Assembly: GCA_965214205.1 (NCBI GenBank)
Contig: OZ243941.1
Coordinates: 248,001-312,000, forward strand
DNA from: G963663315 sp965214205
Lineage (GTDB): Bacteria > Pseudomonadota > Gammaproteobacteria > Arenicellales > Poriferihabitantaceae
Length of the DNA: 64,000 nucleotides
Direction of reading: 5' to 3'
In this document: piece by piece, positions 51,518 through 60,952 of the stretch
Layout: each line of letters begins with the position of its first letter
How positions within the stretch are numbered: the first letter of the stretch is position 1
The notes under the pieces: model-generated
Seen by the model: only the letters and a program-made list of their open reading frames with translations
Database searches by the model: none
What the model was told of the DNA's origin: nothing
Made by a program: the position numbers and the translations under genes

Positions 51518-52603
51518 TCAGGCCTGGTTCAAATCCGCCAGAAGGTGTGCCTGATGCGCGGAGATTAACGGCACGATAATCGGATCAATACGCCCCTTGA
51601 GCGCTTCATCCAGCTTGTACAATGTCAGATTGATGCGATGGTCGGTGACTCTCCCCTGCGGAAAATTATAGGTCCGGACACGTTCAGACCGATCCCCGCT
51701 GCCCACCAGTGACTTGCGGGTACTGGCCTGTTCACGCTGCCGCTGTTGAATCTCCGCTTCCAGCAAGCGCGATTTCAACACGGCCATCGCGCGCGCGCGA
51801 TTCTTGTGCTGGGACCGTTCATCCTGGCATTCGACCACAACCCCGGTCGGCAGATGGGTGATGCGTATGGCGGAATCGGTTTTGTTGACATGCTGCCCGC
51901 CCGCCCCCGAAGCCCTGAATGTATCGACGCGGACATCCGATGGATCAATCTCGATCTCATCCATCTCATCCGCTTCCGGCATGACCGCCACCGTACACGC
52001 GGAAGTATGGATACGTCCCTGGGACTCGGTTTCCGGCACACGCTGCACCCGGTGGGCGCCCGACTCGAATTTCAGTCTGGAATAAGCGCCCGCCCCCTCT
52101 ATTCTGGCAATGATTTCCTTATATCCCCCGTGTTCCCCTTCGCTGCTGCTGATCACCTCCACTTTCCACTGGCGGCTTTCCGCATAGTTATAATACATTT
52201 TGAAAAGGTCGCCGGCGAACAGCGCGGCCTCATCGCCGCCGGTCCCCGCCCTGATCTCAAGAAAAACATTCCTGGAATCATTCGGGTTCCGGGTCAACAA
52301 AAGCTGTTGCAGGGTATTTTCACAGTCCTCCATGGATTGCTCCAGGCCAGGCAATTCCTCTCTCGCCATGTCCCGTATCAGACTGTCCGGATCTTCCATC
52401 ATGGCCCGGGTTTCAGCCATCTCATCATCCAGCTTCCGCCAGGTCTCAAAGGCTCCGACAACCGGCAATATTTCCGACAATTCAATCGACAGTTTGCGAA
52501 ACCGGCCCTGGTCGGAAATAATTTCGGGGTCAGACAGCAGCACATTGATCTCTTCATGACGATCAACAACCTGAAGCAATTTTTGTTTGGTGGAAGGATA
52601 CAT
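51518..52603 (-). CDS. prfA: Peptide chain release factor 1
   Basis: Reads UAA and UAG stop codons and releases the finished peptide. From the ATG at 52603 the protein has 361 residues, the family norm; an upstream extension would add 19 residues lacking homology. The anticodon-like tripeptide is in RVPETESQGRIHTSA (PxT type, here PET) and the catalytic GGQ in RASGAGGQHVNKTDSAIR. It lies 25 bases after hemA and before prmC, the classical hemA-prfA-prmC order. Confidence 0.97.
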   Translation of the reverse strand: MYPSTKQKLLQVVDRHEEINVLLSDPEIISDQGRFRKLSIELSEILPVVGAFETWRKLDDEMAETRAMMEDPDSLIRDMAREELPGLEQSMEDCENTLQQLLLTRNPNDSRNVFLEIRAGTGGDEAALFAGDLFKMYYNYAESRQWKVEVISSSEGEHGGYKEIIARIEGAGAYSRLKFESGAHRVQRVPETESQGRIHTSACTVAVMPEADEMDEIEIDPSDVRVDTFRASGAGGQHVNKTDSAIRITHLPTGVVVECQDERSQHKNRARAMAVLKSRLLEAEIQQRQREQASTRKSLVGSGDRSERVRTYNFPQGRVTDHRINLTLYKLDEALKGRIDPIIVPLISAHQAHLLADLNQA

Positions 52604-52628
52604 TGCGGGAGAAGCAACCGGAAAACGG

Positions 52629-53876
52629 TTACAGATTGAACAGCTTCCTGGCGGCTGCAATCACATTCGCGTCCTCTTCGGCATCGGCCTGATTGATGAT
52701 CTGGCTGGGATGATGAGCTACCTTGTTGATCAGATCCCGCGCAAGCTGCTCGACCACCCTGGCCGGATCGGTCCCGTTTTCCAGCCTTTTGAGCGCGCGC
52801 GCGAGTTCAGCCCGCCTCAAATCGTCAAGCCCTTCCCTGAAAGAGACAATGGCTGGAACCGAATCCAGAGAACGCATCCAGCGCATGAATTTGACGACCT
52901 GGAAGTCGATAATATTTTCGGCCCTTGAAGAAGCCTGCAAACGCATCGTCCGATTCTCATCGACAATTGACCTCAGGTCATCCACAGTATACAGGTACGC
53001 GTCCTTCAATTGGGCTACCTCGGCCTCGACATCCCGTGGCACAGCCAGGTCAAGAATGAACATCGGAGCGCGTTTCCTTTTCTTAAGCGCGGCTTCGATC
53101 GCGCCTTTCCCGAGAATCGGCAATGTGCTGGCAGTGGAAGTCACCACGATATCCGCTTCCGGCAACCGGGCTGGAATTTGCGCCAGGGAGACCGCCTCAC
53201 TGCCCACTTCCCGGACCAGGGTCTGCGCTCTTTTTATCGAGCGGTTGGCAATAATGATATGCTGGACGCGATTCTGTTTCAGATGGCGGGCGACCAGTTC
53301 AATCATTTCTCCGGCGCCGATCAACAGCGCCGTTTGATCCTCCAGCCGGGTAAATACCCGTTTCGCCAGACTGACTCCCGAATACGCCACGGAAACCGCG
53401 TTTGCGCCAATATCGGTATCGGTTCTGACCTGTTTGGCCACACTGAAAGTATGCTGGAACAGTCGATTCAGAATCTTGCCCGTGGCCCCCACCCTGACGG
53501 CCACCTGAAACGCGTCTTTCATCTGACCCAGAATCTGGGGTTCACCCAGCACCATCGAATCCAGGCCGGACGCCACCCTGAAGGCATGCTTGACGGCCTC
53601 CTCATTCGGGAACTGATAGATGATCTCTTTCAGGACCGGAGTCTCAAGCCCGCTGTAGTCAGATAACCAGGCCAGAATCTCCCCATGATCATCCCGTTCC
53701 TGCCGACAGTAGATTTCGGTACGGTTACAGGTGGACAATATGGTGGCTTCGCTGGCGCCCACTTTCCCGGTCAGTTCAGTGAGCGCCTGCTGGATCAGGT
53801 CCGAACTGAAAGCGGCCTTCTCCCGTAATTCGACAGGGGCCGTATTGTGATTCAAGCCTAATGCCAGCAGATGCAT
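52629..53876 (-). CDS. hemA: Glutamyl-tRNA reductase
   Basis: First committed enzyme of C5-pathway tetrapyrrole synthesis; reduces glutamyl-tRNA to glutamate semialdehyde with NADPH. The 415 residues show LGLNHNTAPVELREKAAF, the catalytic cysteine in LSTCNRTEIYC, GLDSMVLGEPQILGQ, the NADPH fold LLIGAGEMIELVARHL and FILDLAVPRDVE, then a C-terminal dimerisation helix. Divergent from the TPR lipoprotein gene across 184 bases. ATG at 53876. Confidence 0.97.
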   Translation of the reverse strand: MHLLALGLNHNTAPVELREKAAFSSDLIQQALTELTGKVGASEATILSTCNRTEIYCRQERDDHGEILAWLSDYSGLETPVLKEIIYQFPNEEAVKHAFRVASGLDSMVLGEPQILGQMKDAFQVAVRVGATGKILNRLFQHTFSVAKQVRTDTDIGANAVSVAYSGVSLAKRVFTRLEDQTALLIGAGEMIELVARHLKQNRVQHIIIANRSIKRAQTLVREVGSEAVSLAQIPARLPEADIVVTSTASTLPILGKGAIEAALKKRKRAPMFILDLAVPRDVEAEVAQLKDAYLYTVDDLRSIVDENRTMRLQASSRAENIIDFQVVKFMRWMRSLDSVPAIVSFREGLDDLRRAELARALKRLENGTDPARVVEQLARDLINKVAHHPSQIINQADAEEDANVIAAARKLFNL

Positions 53877-54060
53877 GGTTCAGATTGAGCGAAAGAGGTA
53901 AGTTTTGTAAGATTCCGGCAAAATCAGGACATAAAAACGGTTGCAAATGAATCGGCACAGTCGCATATTATAATGTGGTTCGATAAATAAATCCTTAAGC
54001 GGACCCGTATGCGAATTACTGACAGACCAAACCCTTGATCTTGCGATCCATCAGATATTA

Positions 54061-55881
54061 ATGGTGCCTCATACTCCAGCGCCTCTTTCAATCAGAACAT
54101 TCAGGAACGTAATCCTTGCCGGACTGTTTGTAACGCTTTGGGGATGCCAGACCAGTCCGGAAGTCATACAGGAAGGCGAAATCGCAGTAATCGAACGCTC
54201 TGTCAACGAGAATACACCCCTGCCTGAGCCAGCTACCGGCCAGCAGAGCCAGTCCCCGGAGCTATTACCGCCTGATACGGAACTGTTCCATGACGTGATC
54301 ACGGCATTCATCGCGGCGCAACGAAGCCAGCCTGAAACCGCGCTTGAACATATCTCCCGGGCCGCTTTGCAATCCGGCAACCGCCGCCTGCTCAGAGAAT
54401 CCATCCGCATGGCCGTCAACAACCAGGAGTTCGGGCAGGCGATTGACCTTGCCCGGTTACTGGAGCCATTCGAACCGGATGATTATCTGACCGCCATCCT
54501 GGTGGCCAGGGCGCATTTCCGGCTGGGTGAAACGGGGCCGGGTCTTGACCTGCTAGCCGACCTGATAGAGAAATGTGGCCGGGATCATGGTTACATTTTC
54601 CAGACTATCGCTGAATCGCTCGCCGCCACCAAAAATCCCGATTTGTCCGTGCCGTTGCGCGAGGCGCTCGAATCCCGACCTGACAACGCGGCATTGCAAC
54701 TGACGGCCGCTCTTGTCGCCGCAAGACTGAATCAGCCGAAGCGGTATGTCGAACAACTGGACCGGGTTCTGGCTCTTGAGCCTGACTGGGAATTCCCCGC
54801 GACCCTGCTTCTGGTGCAACTGCGCTATAGCAACAGCGATCACTCCGTTGGAGAAGATCAGAACGGGACAGGCCGGTCGGTCAGCCAGTTTGCGATGGAG
54901 CGCCTGGAAGCCTGGCCCGAACACCTTCGTTTTCGCTTGCAGTTTGCGCGCCACCTGATCGAAAACGGCGACATCGAACCAGCGCTTGGGCAGTTGAATA
55001 CCGCTCTGGACATGAACCCCGATACCCTGGAGGCGCTGTTTGCGATCGGGGCCATTTATTTTGAGCAGGGCGACCTGATCCAGTCACGGGATTATTTCGT
55101 CCGATACCTGCGGCTGGACCCGGATAATGATCAAGCCCGAATCTACCTTTCTGACATCGAGTACAGACAAGGCGATTATGCAGCCGCATCGAACTACCTG
55201 TACGGCGTTGTCTCGAGTCAATATTATCTGGACGCGCAGATCAGACTGGCGAACATTCTGGCGAAACGATATGAAGTCGATACGGGGATCCGGCACTTGC
55301 GGCAAATTGACGCGGCCTCCGATGAAGGCCAGATTCGCCTGATATTGCAACAAGATCTGTTGTTCCGGGAATATGACCGCTATGCTGAAGCGAAACAGGT
55401 ACTGGATGAGGGATTGGAACAGTTCCCGGATCAACCTGATCTGCTCTACAACCGTGGCCTGGTAACCGCCAAAATGAACCGGCTTGACCTGCACGAGCGG
55501 GATATGCGCAAGTTGATTGAGATCGAACCGGACAACGCCCATGCCTATAACGCTTTTGGTTATGTCCTGGCCGACAAGACCGACCGGCTTGAAGAAGCGA
55601 TGGCCCTGATCAAAAAAGCCAATGCCCTGTTGCCGGACAACCCGTTCATTCTCGACAGCATGGGCTGGGTTCATTTCCGGCTGGGCAACACCAGCAAGGC
55701 CATCGAATATCTGATGCTCGCTCTGGACGCGCGTCAGGACGCGGAAATCGCCGCGCATCTGGGTGAAGTATTGTGGGTCACCGGAAGCCGGGAGGAAGCT
55801 CGTAAAATCTGGGAAAAAGGAATCGAATGGGATCCCGGAAACGGAATTCTGAGACAAACCATTGAACGCCTCTCCCAGTAA
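54061..55881 (+). CDS. Outer-membrane-type TPR lipoprotein
   Basis: Tetratricopeptide-repeat lipoprotein of 606 residues. A signal peptide with lipobox LFVTLWGC puts the acylated cysteine near residue 29. Many TPR helices follow, for example EALFAIGAIYFEQGDLIQ, PDLLYNRGLVTAKMNRLDL and SMGWVHFRLGNTSKAIEYL. The residue after the cysteine is glutamine, not aspartate, so Lol sorting to the outer membrane is expected. It is followed by lolB with a 20-base overlap, an arrangement also known in pseudomonads. Likely a scaffold; exact role unknown. Confidence 0.88.
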   Translation: MVPHTPAPLSIRTFRNVILAGLFVTLWGCQTSPEVIQEGEIAVIERSVNENTPLPEPATGQQSQSPELLPPDTELFHDVITAFIAAQRSQPETALEHISRAALQSGNRRLLRESIRMAVNNQEFGQAIDLARLLEPFEPDDYLTAILVARAHFRLGETGPGLDLLADLIEKCGRDHGYIFQTIAESLAATKNPDLSVPLREALESRPDNAALQLTAALVAARLNQPKRYVEQLDRVLALEPDWEFPATLLLVQLRYSNSDHSVGEDQNGTGRSVSQFAMERLEAWPEHLRFRLQFARHLIENGDIEPALGQLNTALDMNPDTLEALFAIGAIYFEQGDLIQSRDYFVRYLRLDPDNDQARIYLSDIEYRQGDYAAASNYLYGVVSSQYYLDAQIRLANILAKRYEVDTGIRHLRQIDAASDEGQIRLILQQDLLFREYDRYAEAKQVLDEGLEQFPDQPDLLYNRGLVTAKMNRLDLHERDMRKLIEIEPDNAHAYNAFGYVLADKTDRLEEAMALIKKANALLPDNPFILDSMGWVHFRLGNTSKAIEYLMLALDARQDAEIAAHLGEVLWVTGSREEARKIWEKGIEWDPGNGILRQTIERLSQ

Positions 55882-56548
55882 CACAACCCGCCCCGGAATA
55901 TTCGCACTCATTTTGATTGCCATGCTGTCCGGCTGCGCCACAATGCCGGAGCCGGAATCGGTGTCCGAAGACCAGCGCCTGCGACTCTGGGGGCAGCATC
56001 AGTCAATCCACGCCCGAATATCGAGTTGGTCATTAAAGGGCAAGATAGGAGTCAGTACCGGCTCCAAAGGAGGTTCCGTGACATTAAACTGGCTGTATGC
56101 GCCCACTGAACAGAACATCGAGCTATACGGCCCGTTCGGTGGCGGCCGTATCCTGATTGAATCGTCCCCGACTTCCGCCGTGTTAAGAGATGTCAAGGGA
56201 AAAGTGATCCACGGCGAATCCGCCGAACAGGTCCTGTATGAGCGGTTGGGCTGGCACATCCCTTTCGATGAAATGGCGATGTGGTCCCGCGGGCTGCCGG
56301 GGGAGGACGCGAGCGACCTGAAAATCAACTCGTCCGGGCGCTTGATGAGTTTCAATCAGGGCATCTGGCATGTCGAATACACGCAATACCAATCCATCCT
56401 GAAATTCTCGCTGCCGCATAAATTCACGCTTACCTCACTGCCAGGGGAACTTGAGGTTTTTGACGAGGACGGGAATTATCTGGGCGATGAATTACGGGTC
56501 CGGATCGTTCTGAAAAGCTGGCGTGATATCCAGCCGGTGCAATCGTGA
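55862..56548 (+). CDS. lolB: Outer-membrane lipoprotein receptor LolB
   Basis: Receives lipoproteins from the LolA carrier and inserts them into the outer membrane. The 228 residues begin with a TTG at 55862, inside the end of the TPR gene; the only in-frame ATG (55922) would leave no signal peptide. Lipobox IAMLSGC, then SWSLKGKIGVSTGSKGGSVTLNW and YEQYQSI-like EYTQYQSILKFSLPHKFTLT, typical of LolB. Overlaps ispE by GTGA. Confidence 0.92.
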   Translation: MNASPSNTTRPGIFALILIAMLSGCATMPEPESVSEDQRLRLWGQHQSIHARISSWSLKGKIGVSTGSKGGSVTLNWLYAPTEQNIELYGPFGGGRILIESSPTSAVLRDVKGKVIHGESAEQVLYERLGWHIPFDEMAMWSRGLPGEDASDLKINSSGRLMSFNQGIWHVEYTQYQSILKFSLPHKFTLTSLPGELEVFDEDGNYLGDELRVRIVLKSWRDIQPVQS

Positions 56549-57393
56549 CGCCTGAAAAATTTCCCGATTCCCTGATCTTGCGGTCACCCGCGAAAATCAA
56601 CCTGTTCCTGCATGTGACCGGGAAACGCGCCGACGGTTACCATGAGCTGGAAACCGTTTTCCAGTTCCTTGATTTTCATGATGTATTGAGATTTGAATTA
56701 ACCGGTGAACCGGGAATCGTCCGCATTGACGATCACCCTTATGACCTGCCCCGATCCGACCTGATCATCCGCGCGGCGGAACTGCTGGCTTCGAACCGGG
56801 GGTTGCAAAATCCGGCCGGGGTCCGAATCACCCTGACCAAGGCCATACCCCCCGGTTCAGGCATGGGGGGAGGCAGCTCCAACGCCGCAACCACACTGCT
56901 CGCGTTGAACAGGCTGTGGGGACTGAGTCTGACGCGGCCTGAACTGCTGGCGTTGGCGAAACAACTGGGCGCCGACGTGCCGGTCTTCGTTTACGGACAG
57001 TCATGCTGGGCCACCGGAATCGGGAATGAGTTTGAACGATTCGACCCTGAACCACATTGGTACTGTATTTGTATTCCTGAAGTAGCCGCCTCCACCCAGG
57101 CCGTTTTTCAGCGCCCCGACCTTTGCCGCGACCACCCGCCTGTTTCAAAGCTCGATTTTCATCAGGGCCGAGTCTGTAATGATCTGGAAACCGTATCCAG
57201 AAGCCTGTATCCCGAAATAGAGGAAGCTTTTGCAATACTCAATCAGCACGGCAGGGCCAGAATGAACGGCAGCGGCGCTTCAGTTTTCCTGCAATGCGAA
57301 TCCGAAGTGACCGCAAGACGAATCCGGGAGCGGCTACCCGCCCATCTCCACGGCGTGGTGGCCCGCGGCCTGAACGACATCCGCGATCACTGA
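56545..57393 (+). CDS. ispE: 4-diphosphocytidyl-2-C-methyl-D-erythritol kinase
   Basis: GHMP kinase of the MEP route to isoprenoids. The 282 residues have SPAKINLFLHVTGKRADGYHELETVFQFLD, whose first part is the classic IspE start, the ATP site PPGSGMGGGSSNAATTLLAL, and RMNGSGASVFLQ near the C-terminus. The GTG start at 56545 overlaps the lolB TGA. Convergent with speB, with only 5 bases between stops and no terminator. Confidence 0.97.
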   Translation: MTPEKFPDSLILRSPAKINLFLHVTGKRADGYHELETVFQFLDFHDVLRFELTGEPGIVRIDDHPYDLPRSDLIIRAAELLASNRGLQNPAGVRITLTKAIPPGSGMGGGSSNAATTLLALNRLWGLSLTRPELLALAKQLGADVPVFVYGQSCWATGIGNEFERFDPEPHWYCICIPEVAASTQAVFQRPDLCRDHPPVSKLDFHQGRVCNDLETVSRSLYPEIEEAFAILNQHGRARMNGSGASVFLQCESEVTARRIRERLPAHLHGVVARGLNDIRDH

Positions 57394-57398
57394 ATGGC

Positions 57399-58355
57399 TC
57401 AGAATTTTTCCCCCAGCTTCTGTCTAGCGGCGTACAACGCGATGAAGTCATAGACGATGGTGGCGCCGAGCAACGAAGTGACCTCCGCGTGGTCGTAAGG
57501 CGGAGAAACCTCCACCAGATCCATTCCCACCAGGTTAATGCCTCTCAGATTACGAAGAATCTGTAACGCCTGGGCTGAACTCAATCCCCCACAAACCGGT
57601 GTGCCCGTGCCCGGAGCAAAGGCCGGATCCACACAATCAATATCAAAAGTCAGGTAGGTTTTCCGGTTCTTCAGGATTTTCCGGATCTGCCGGACCAGGG
57701 CTTCAACGCCATGGGTGTGAATCCAGCCGGCATCAAAAATATTGAAGCCAAGAGGCGCGTCGTTGGTCGTTCGTATGCCCACCTGAGCGGATTCTTCGGG
57801 GATGACCAGTCCTTCCTTTACGGCGTGGAAGAACATCGTGCCATGATCAATCCGTCCCTCTTCATCCTCCCAGGTATCCGTATGGGCATCAAAATGCAAT
57901 AACGATACCGGGCCATGTTTCTTGACGTGGGCGCGCAGTATCGGCAGCGTAATGAAATGATCGCCGCCCAGGGTCAACGCCGCCGTACCGGTCTCCAGAA
58001 TCGATTCGATATGAGCCTGAATCTGGTCAGGAACGGCTTCAGGACGTCCGTGGTCAAACAGGCAGTCCCCATAATCCGCAATTTTCAGCAACTCCATCGC
58101 ATCGAATTCCCAGGGCCAGTTCCGTTGCCAGGCGATTTCCACAGAAGCCGCCCGAATCCCCCGCGGCCCGAACCGTGTACCGGGACGACTGGTCGTCGCA
58201 GTATCGAACGGAACTCCCGTTATCGCAAGTTCCGCCTCGCGAAGGTCTTTCGAATACTTGCGTCGGGCAAAGCTCAAGGCTCCGGAATAAGTGGGTTCCG
58301 GGTTGACCCCACTCAGGGAATCAGCGGTAAGCGCGTGGTCGATTTGATTTACCAT
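57399..58355 (-). CDS. speB: Agmatinase family ureohydrolase
   Basis: Manganese-dependent hydrolase of 318 residues, probably splitting agmatine into putrescine and urea. Metal motifs: LGGDHFITLP, LLHFDAHTDTWED (the DAHxD block) and LTFDIDCVDPAFAPGTGTP. The conserved glutamate near the end is in LVEVSPPYDHAEVTS. Arginase or guanidinobutyrase cannot be excluded from motifs alone. ATG at 58355. The 221 bases between it and the tRNA hold the tRNA promoter region and nothing else recognised. Confidence 0.9.
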   Translation of the reverse strand: MVNQIDHALTADSLSGVNPEPTYSGALSFARRKYSKDLREAELAITGVPFDTATTSRPGTRFGPRGIRAASVEIAWQRNWPWEFDAMELLKIADYGDCLFDHGRPEAVPDQIQAHIESILETGTAALTLGGDHFITLPILRAHVKKHGPVSLLHFDAHTDTWEDEEGRIDHGTMFFHAVKEGLVIPEESAQVGIRTTNDAPLGFNIFDAGWIHTHGVEALVRQIRKILKNRKTYLTFDIDCVDPAFAPGTGTPVCGGLSSAQALQILRNLRGINLVGMDLVEVSPPYDHAEVTSLLGATIVYDFIALYAARQKLGEKF

Positions 58356-58510
58356 CTTGTCTGTAACCGGTAAATTGGGGCTGGGAGTTTATCAAGGTGA
58401 ATTGGTCAAATCGAGTCCTGTCTTTTGATTTTTTCGCTTATTGTCAGATTCCGATTGACAGTAACCGATCTGGCAATCAAAATACGGCGCTTTTTCAAGA
58501 GGAACCCGGT

Positions 58511-58516
58511 TATAAT
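58511..58516 (+). promoter_or_regulatory. -10 box of the tRNA-Gln / prs promoter
   Basis: A perfect TATAAT at 58511-58516, 60 bases before the tRNA. The matching -35 region at about 58488 (CGCTTT) is weak, so an activator or upstream element may be needed. Inferred to start a tRNA-Gln-prs-rplY transcript. Confidence 0.4.
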
Positions 58517-58576
58517 CGCATCCACTGGAAATGTATCCGCATCCTCGAATCTGAATGCTCAACGATTAACTGAAAT

Positions 58577-58653
58577 TGGGGTGTAGCCAAGTGGCCCAAG
58601 GCACCAGGTTTTGATCCTGGCATTCGGAGGTTCGAATCCTCCCACCCCAGCCA
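58577..58653 (+). tRNA. tRNA-Gln (anticodon TTG)
   Basis: Cloverleaf readable by eye. The acceptor arm TGGGGTG pairs with CACCCCA (58643-58649), followed by discriminator G and an encoded CCA (58651-58653). The anticodon arm is CCAGG-TTTTGAT-CCTGG, giving anticodon TTG, and the T arm is GGAGG-TTCGAAT-CCTCC. It sits 25 bases before prs, as in other gammaproteobacteria with the ispE-tRNA-prs order. Confidence 0.97.
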
Positions 58654-58678
58654 GAACAGTAAAAATCAGAAAACAAAC

Positions 58679-59632
58679 ATGGTATCCCCCGAAAATCTGT
58701 CGCTTTTCACCGGCAATGCCAATCCCGGCCTCGCGACCGAGATTGCCCAGACCCTCGGCGTACCCCTCGGCAAGGTCATGGTCGGTCGATTCAGCGATGG
58801 GGAAATCAATGTCGAGGTAATGGAGAATGTCCGCGGCCGGGATGTGTTCATCGTTCAATCGACCTGTGCGCCAAGCAATGATAATTTGATGGAACTGCTG
58901 GTGATGATGGATGCGCTCAAGCGCTCTTCCGCTGGCAGGATTACCGCGGTGATCCCCTATTTCGGCTATGCCCGGCAGGACCGCAGGCCGCGCACTGCCC
59001 GGGTCGCCATTTCCGCCAAGCTGGTGGCTGAAATGATCGGCGTCGCCGGAGCGGACCGGGTACTGACCATGGACCTGCACGCGGACCAGATTCAGGGCTA
59101 TTTCGACATTCCCACAGACAATATTTACGGTTCGCCGGTTTTGATGAGCGAACTGTGGCGCAAGCAACTACCCAATCCGGTGATTGTCTCTCCGGATGTC
59201 GGGGGCGTAGTACGCGCCCGGGCCATGGCCAAGCAACTTGAAACCGGGCTCGCCATTATTGACAAACGGCGGCCCAAGGCTAACGAAGCCAAGATCATGC
59301 ATATCATCGGGGATGTGGCAGACCATTCCTGCATTCTGATAGATGACATGGTCGATACCGCGAATACCCTTTGTGAGGCGGCCCGCGCATTGAAGGAACA
59401 CGGAGCGACCAAGGTGCTCGCGAGTTGTACCCATCCGGTGTTGTCGGGTGAGGCGATTGACCGGATCCAGGATTCGGAAATCAACGAACTGTTAGTAACC
59501 AATTCGATACCGCTGAGCGAACAGGCGCGGGATTGCGCAAAAATCACTCAACTGAGTGTGGCCGAACTACTGGCCGAGTCGATTCGCCGCATTGCCACGG
59601 GTGACTCGATCAGCAACCTGTTTATAGATTAA
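58679..59632 (+). CDS. prs: Ribose-phosphate pyrophosphokinase (PRPP synthetase)
   Basis: Makes PRPP from ribose 5-phosphate and ATP for nucleotide, histidine and tryptophan synthesis. The 317 residues show LSLFTGNANPGLATEIAQTL, RFSDGEINVEVMENVRGRDV, YFGYARQDRRPR, TMDLHADQIQGYFDIPTDNI, VIVSPDVGGVVRARAMA and the PRPP loop CILIDDMVDTANTLCEAA. ATG at 58679. It follows tRNA-Gln and is 20 bases upstream of rplY. Confidence 0.98.
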   Translation: MVSPENLSLFTGNANPGLATEIAQTLGVPLGKVMVGRFSDGEINVEVMENVRGRDVFIVQSTCAPSNDNLMELLVMMDALKRSSAGRITAVIPYFGYARQDRRPRTARVAISAKLVAEMIGVAGADRVLTMDLHADQIQGYFDIPTDNIYGSPVLMSELWRKQLPNPVIVSPDVGGVVRARAMAKQLETGLAIIDKRRPKANEAKIMHIIGDVADHSCILIDDMVDTANTLCEAARALKEHGATKVLASCTHPVLSGEAIDRIQDSEINELLVTNSIPLSEQARDCAKITQLSVAELLAESIRRIATGDSISNLFID

Positions 59633-59652
59633 TCAACTGAAAAGAGTAGAAA

Positions 59653-60312
59653 ATGGCAGATCAATTTGAACTTACCGCAAGACTTCGCGCACGCTCCGGC
59701 ACCAATCTGGTACGGCGGCTGCGTCGCGAAGGGGACGTCCCGGCGGTACTTTATGGCGGCGGAAAGCCCAACCTCAGCATCGCGGTCAACCACGATGTGC
59801 TGTACCACAGCCTGGAAAAGGAAGAGTTTCACTCTGCCGTTATCATCATCAATACGGATGGCAAGAAAGAACAGGCGATCCTTCGTGATGTGCAACGCCA
59901 TCCTCACAAGATCAATGTCCTGCATGCGGATTTCCAGCGCGTTGACGAAAACAAGACGCTGACCATGTCACTGCCCATTCACTTTATCGGTGAAGAAGAG
60001 TGCGTGGGCGTCAAAACCGGCGGCGTAATCAGTCACCTGATGAACGACGTTGAAGTTTCATGCCTGCCGAAGGATTTACCCGGAAGCATTGAATTGGACC
60101 TGACCCACCTGGGTCTGAACGAATCGCTGCACCTTTCGGATATCGAACTGCCGGAAGGGGTCCATATTACGACCTTGATGCACGACGAAAGCCACGAGCA
60201 CGACCATGCGGTGGTTTCCGTGGTAACGCGGCGGGTTGGCATCGAACCGACCGAAGAGGACACGGCTGTTGAAGTCACGGCAGATGACACGGAAAACATC
60301 GCTGAAACCTAG
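59653..60312 (+). CDS. rplY: 50S ribosomal protein L25 / general stress protein Ctc
   Basis: Binds 5S rRNA. At 219 residues this is the long, two-domain Ctc form: an L25 domain (about 1-95; LTARLRARSGTNLVRRLRREG, VPAVLYGGGKPNLSIAVN) and a C-terminal beta domain (VNEKTL-like VDENKTLTMSLPIHFIGEEE through EGVHITTLMHDESHEH) with an acidic tail. ATG at 59653. Co-directional with prs and pth. Confidence 0.96.
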   Translation: MADQFELTARLRARSGTNLVRRLRREGDVPAVLYGGGKPNLSIAVNHDVLYHSLEKEEFHSAVIIINTDGKKEQAILRDVQRHPHKINVLHADFQRVDENKTLTMSLPIHFIGEEECVGVKTGGVISHLMNDVEVSCLPKDLPGSIELDLTHLGLNESLHLSDIELPEGVHITTLMHDESHEHDHAVVSVVTRRVGIEPTEEDTAVEVTADDTENIAET

Positions 60313-60351
60313 AACGGGCAGTCCTGTAATCCTGTCCGGTTCCGAGTAAAT

Positions 60352-60951
60352 GTGAAACCCGCTGAAATAGCCCTGGTAGCCGGGCTGGGAAATCCGGGGC
60401 AGCAGTACGCCGCGACCCGGCATAATGCCGGGTTCTGGTTCATGGAACGTCTGCAGTCCGGATACCGGATCACCCCTTCGGCGGAAAGGAAATTCAAGGC
60501 GAAAACAGGCCAGTTCAGACATCAGGACAAGGTGATTCGCACGGTCACACCCTGCACATTCATGAACCTGAGTGGCGAGTCGATAGCGTCTATGGCGTCG
60601 TTTTATCGAATCCCGCCGAAACGGATTCTGGTCATCCACGATGAAGTCGATTTCGAACCGGGAGTGGCGCGGTTCAAAACAGGAGGCGGCCATGGCGGTC
60701 ACAACGGCCTTCGCAGTATCATAGCCAGACTCGGTTGCGGCGACTTTCCGAGAATTCGTATCGGCATCGGTCATCCGGGTAATCATCGGGACGTATCGAC
60801 TTTTGTACTGTCCAGGCCGCCGCTGAATGAAGTTCGCCGGATTGAAGATGCCATTGACCGGGCAATCGCAGTCATGCCGGACATTCTTTCCGGAAATTAC
60901 CAGCAGGCAATGAATACGCTTCACCGGAATTCCACAGGCCCCGGACAATAA
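60352..60951 (+). CDS. pth: Peptidyl-tRNA hydrolase
   Basis: Frees tRNA from peptidyl-tRNA that dropped off the ribosome. The 199 residues show LVAGLGNPGQQYAATRHNAG with the catalytic histidine, TPCTFMNLSGESIA, ILVIHDEVDFEPG and KTGGGHGGHNGLRSIIARLG. The start is a GTG at 60352 (an ATG two bases earlier is out of frame and meets a stop at once). Followed after one base by ychF. Confidence 0.97.
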   Translation: MKPAEIALVAGLGNPGQQYAATRHNAGFWFMERLQSGYRITPSAERKFKAKTGQFRHQDKVIRTVTPCTFMNLSGESIASMASFYRIPPKRILVIHDEVDFEPGVARFKTGGGHGGHNGLRSIIARLGCGDFPRIRIGIGHPGNHRDVSTFVLSRPPLNEVRRIEDAIDRAIAVMPDILSGNYQQAMNTLHRNSTGPGQ

Positions 60952-60952
60952 C

